53,950 bases of DNA, from assembly GCF_001431645.1 (NCBI RefSeq), contig NZ_LLXU01000077.1, forward strand, positions 1-53,950, written 5' to 3'. The translations under genes and the position numbers were made by a program. Positions 53,826 through 53,950 of the stretch are shown here, piece after piece (the first letter of the stretch is position 1; every line of letters begins with the position of its first letter). The notes under the pieces are model-generated. The model was not told where the DNA came from and made no database searches. It saw only the letters and a list, made by a program, of their open reading frames with translations. Source of the stretch: Stenotrophomonas panacihumi. Its GTDB lineage: Bacteria > Pseudomonadota > Gammaproteobacteria > Xanthomonadales > Xanthomonadaceae.

Positions 53826-53950
53826 AGCGTTTCCGTCTGAATGATGCGATTGGGGCGTGGCGGGCCGCGGGCGGGAAGCCGGGCCGGCCGGAGGGTGCTG
53901 CCCTGGGGCAGCCCGATGCCCCATCTTAACAGCACCTCCCCCGCCGGCCG

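Noticed and set aside
53826..53950. GC-rich hairpins upstream of ssb
   Set aside because: Only short GC-only stems without a clear promoter or operator; nothing specific can be supported.

Overview
The window is high-GC proteobacterial DNA, densely coding on both strands. It looks like a Xanthomonadaceae-type chromosome (Lysobacter, Luteimonas, Pseudoxanthomonas or Stenotrophomonas). Support for this is the crowd of secreted M13 and S9 peptidases, the OPT plus POT peptide importers, the TonB-dependent receptor, and a palindromic intergenic repeat at 8768-8917 of a style I associate with that family. No rRNA, tRNA, CRISPR array, integrase or insertion sequence was seen, so this is mostly chromosomal backbone with accessory patches. 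The genus is inference.

Layout. 1-286: an apparent fold-back, where an inverted copy of part of the M13 peptidase gene is joined to the first codons of another gene; this may be a contig-end artefact. 447-6033 (minus): M13 metallopeptidase, a small secreted protein, two overlapping four-helix membrane proteins, an SGNH hydrolase followed by two coupled microproteins, and gpmA. 6259-12722: pirin, secreted protein, aqpZ, palindromic repeat, OsmC coupled to a second pirin, and cstA with its YbdD-type partner. 12876-13786: a coupled small-gene/large-gene pair resembling a toxin-antitoxin module, with an ADP-ribosyltransferase-like toxin candidate. 13814-15599: SDR and divergent LysR regulator.

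15719-21462 is the most unusual locus: three nearly gapless genes encode a 981-residue protein of unknown family, a LodA-like oxidase with conserved CTQ-forming residues, and a LodB-like flavoprotein. 21485-24862: class C-like serine hydrolase, SnoaL-like protein, a ROK-type kinase whose motifs appear in circularly permuted order, and an AhpD-like protein. 24905-36456: DUF819 membrane protein, DPP5-like S9 peptidase, OPT transporter, POT transporter and two tandem S9 paralogues, together a plausible peptide-scavenging block.

36619-47470: ABC-F protein, a histidine kinase/response regulator pair, two divergent alpha/beta hydrolases around a striking GGATAC dyad, then a redox operon (epoxide-hydrolase-like, cytochrome P460, Ohr, CcdA-like, thioredoxin lipoprotein, SDR) converging on MFS and TetR genes. 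47596-50824: TonB-dependent receptor with a secreted LipA-type phosphatase. 50894-53825 (minus): divergent NAD-kinase-like protein, SPFH protein, a small membrane protein and ssb. All functions are read from sequence motifs; no database search was run.
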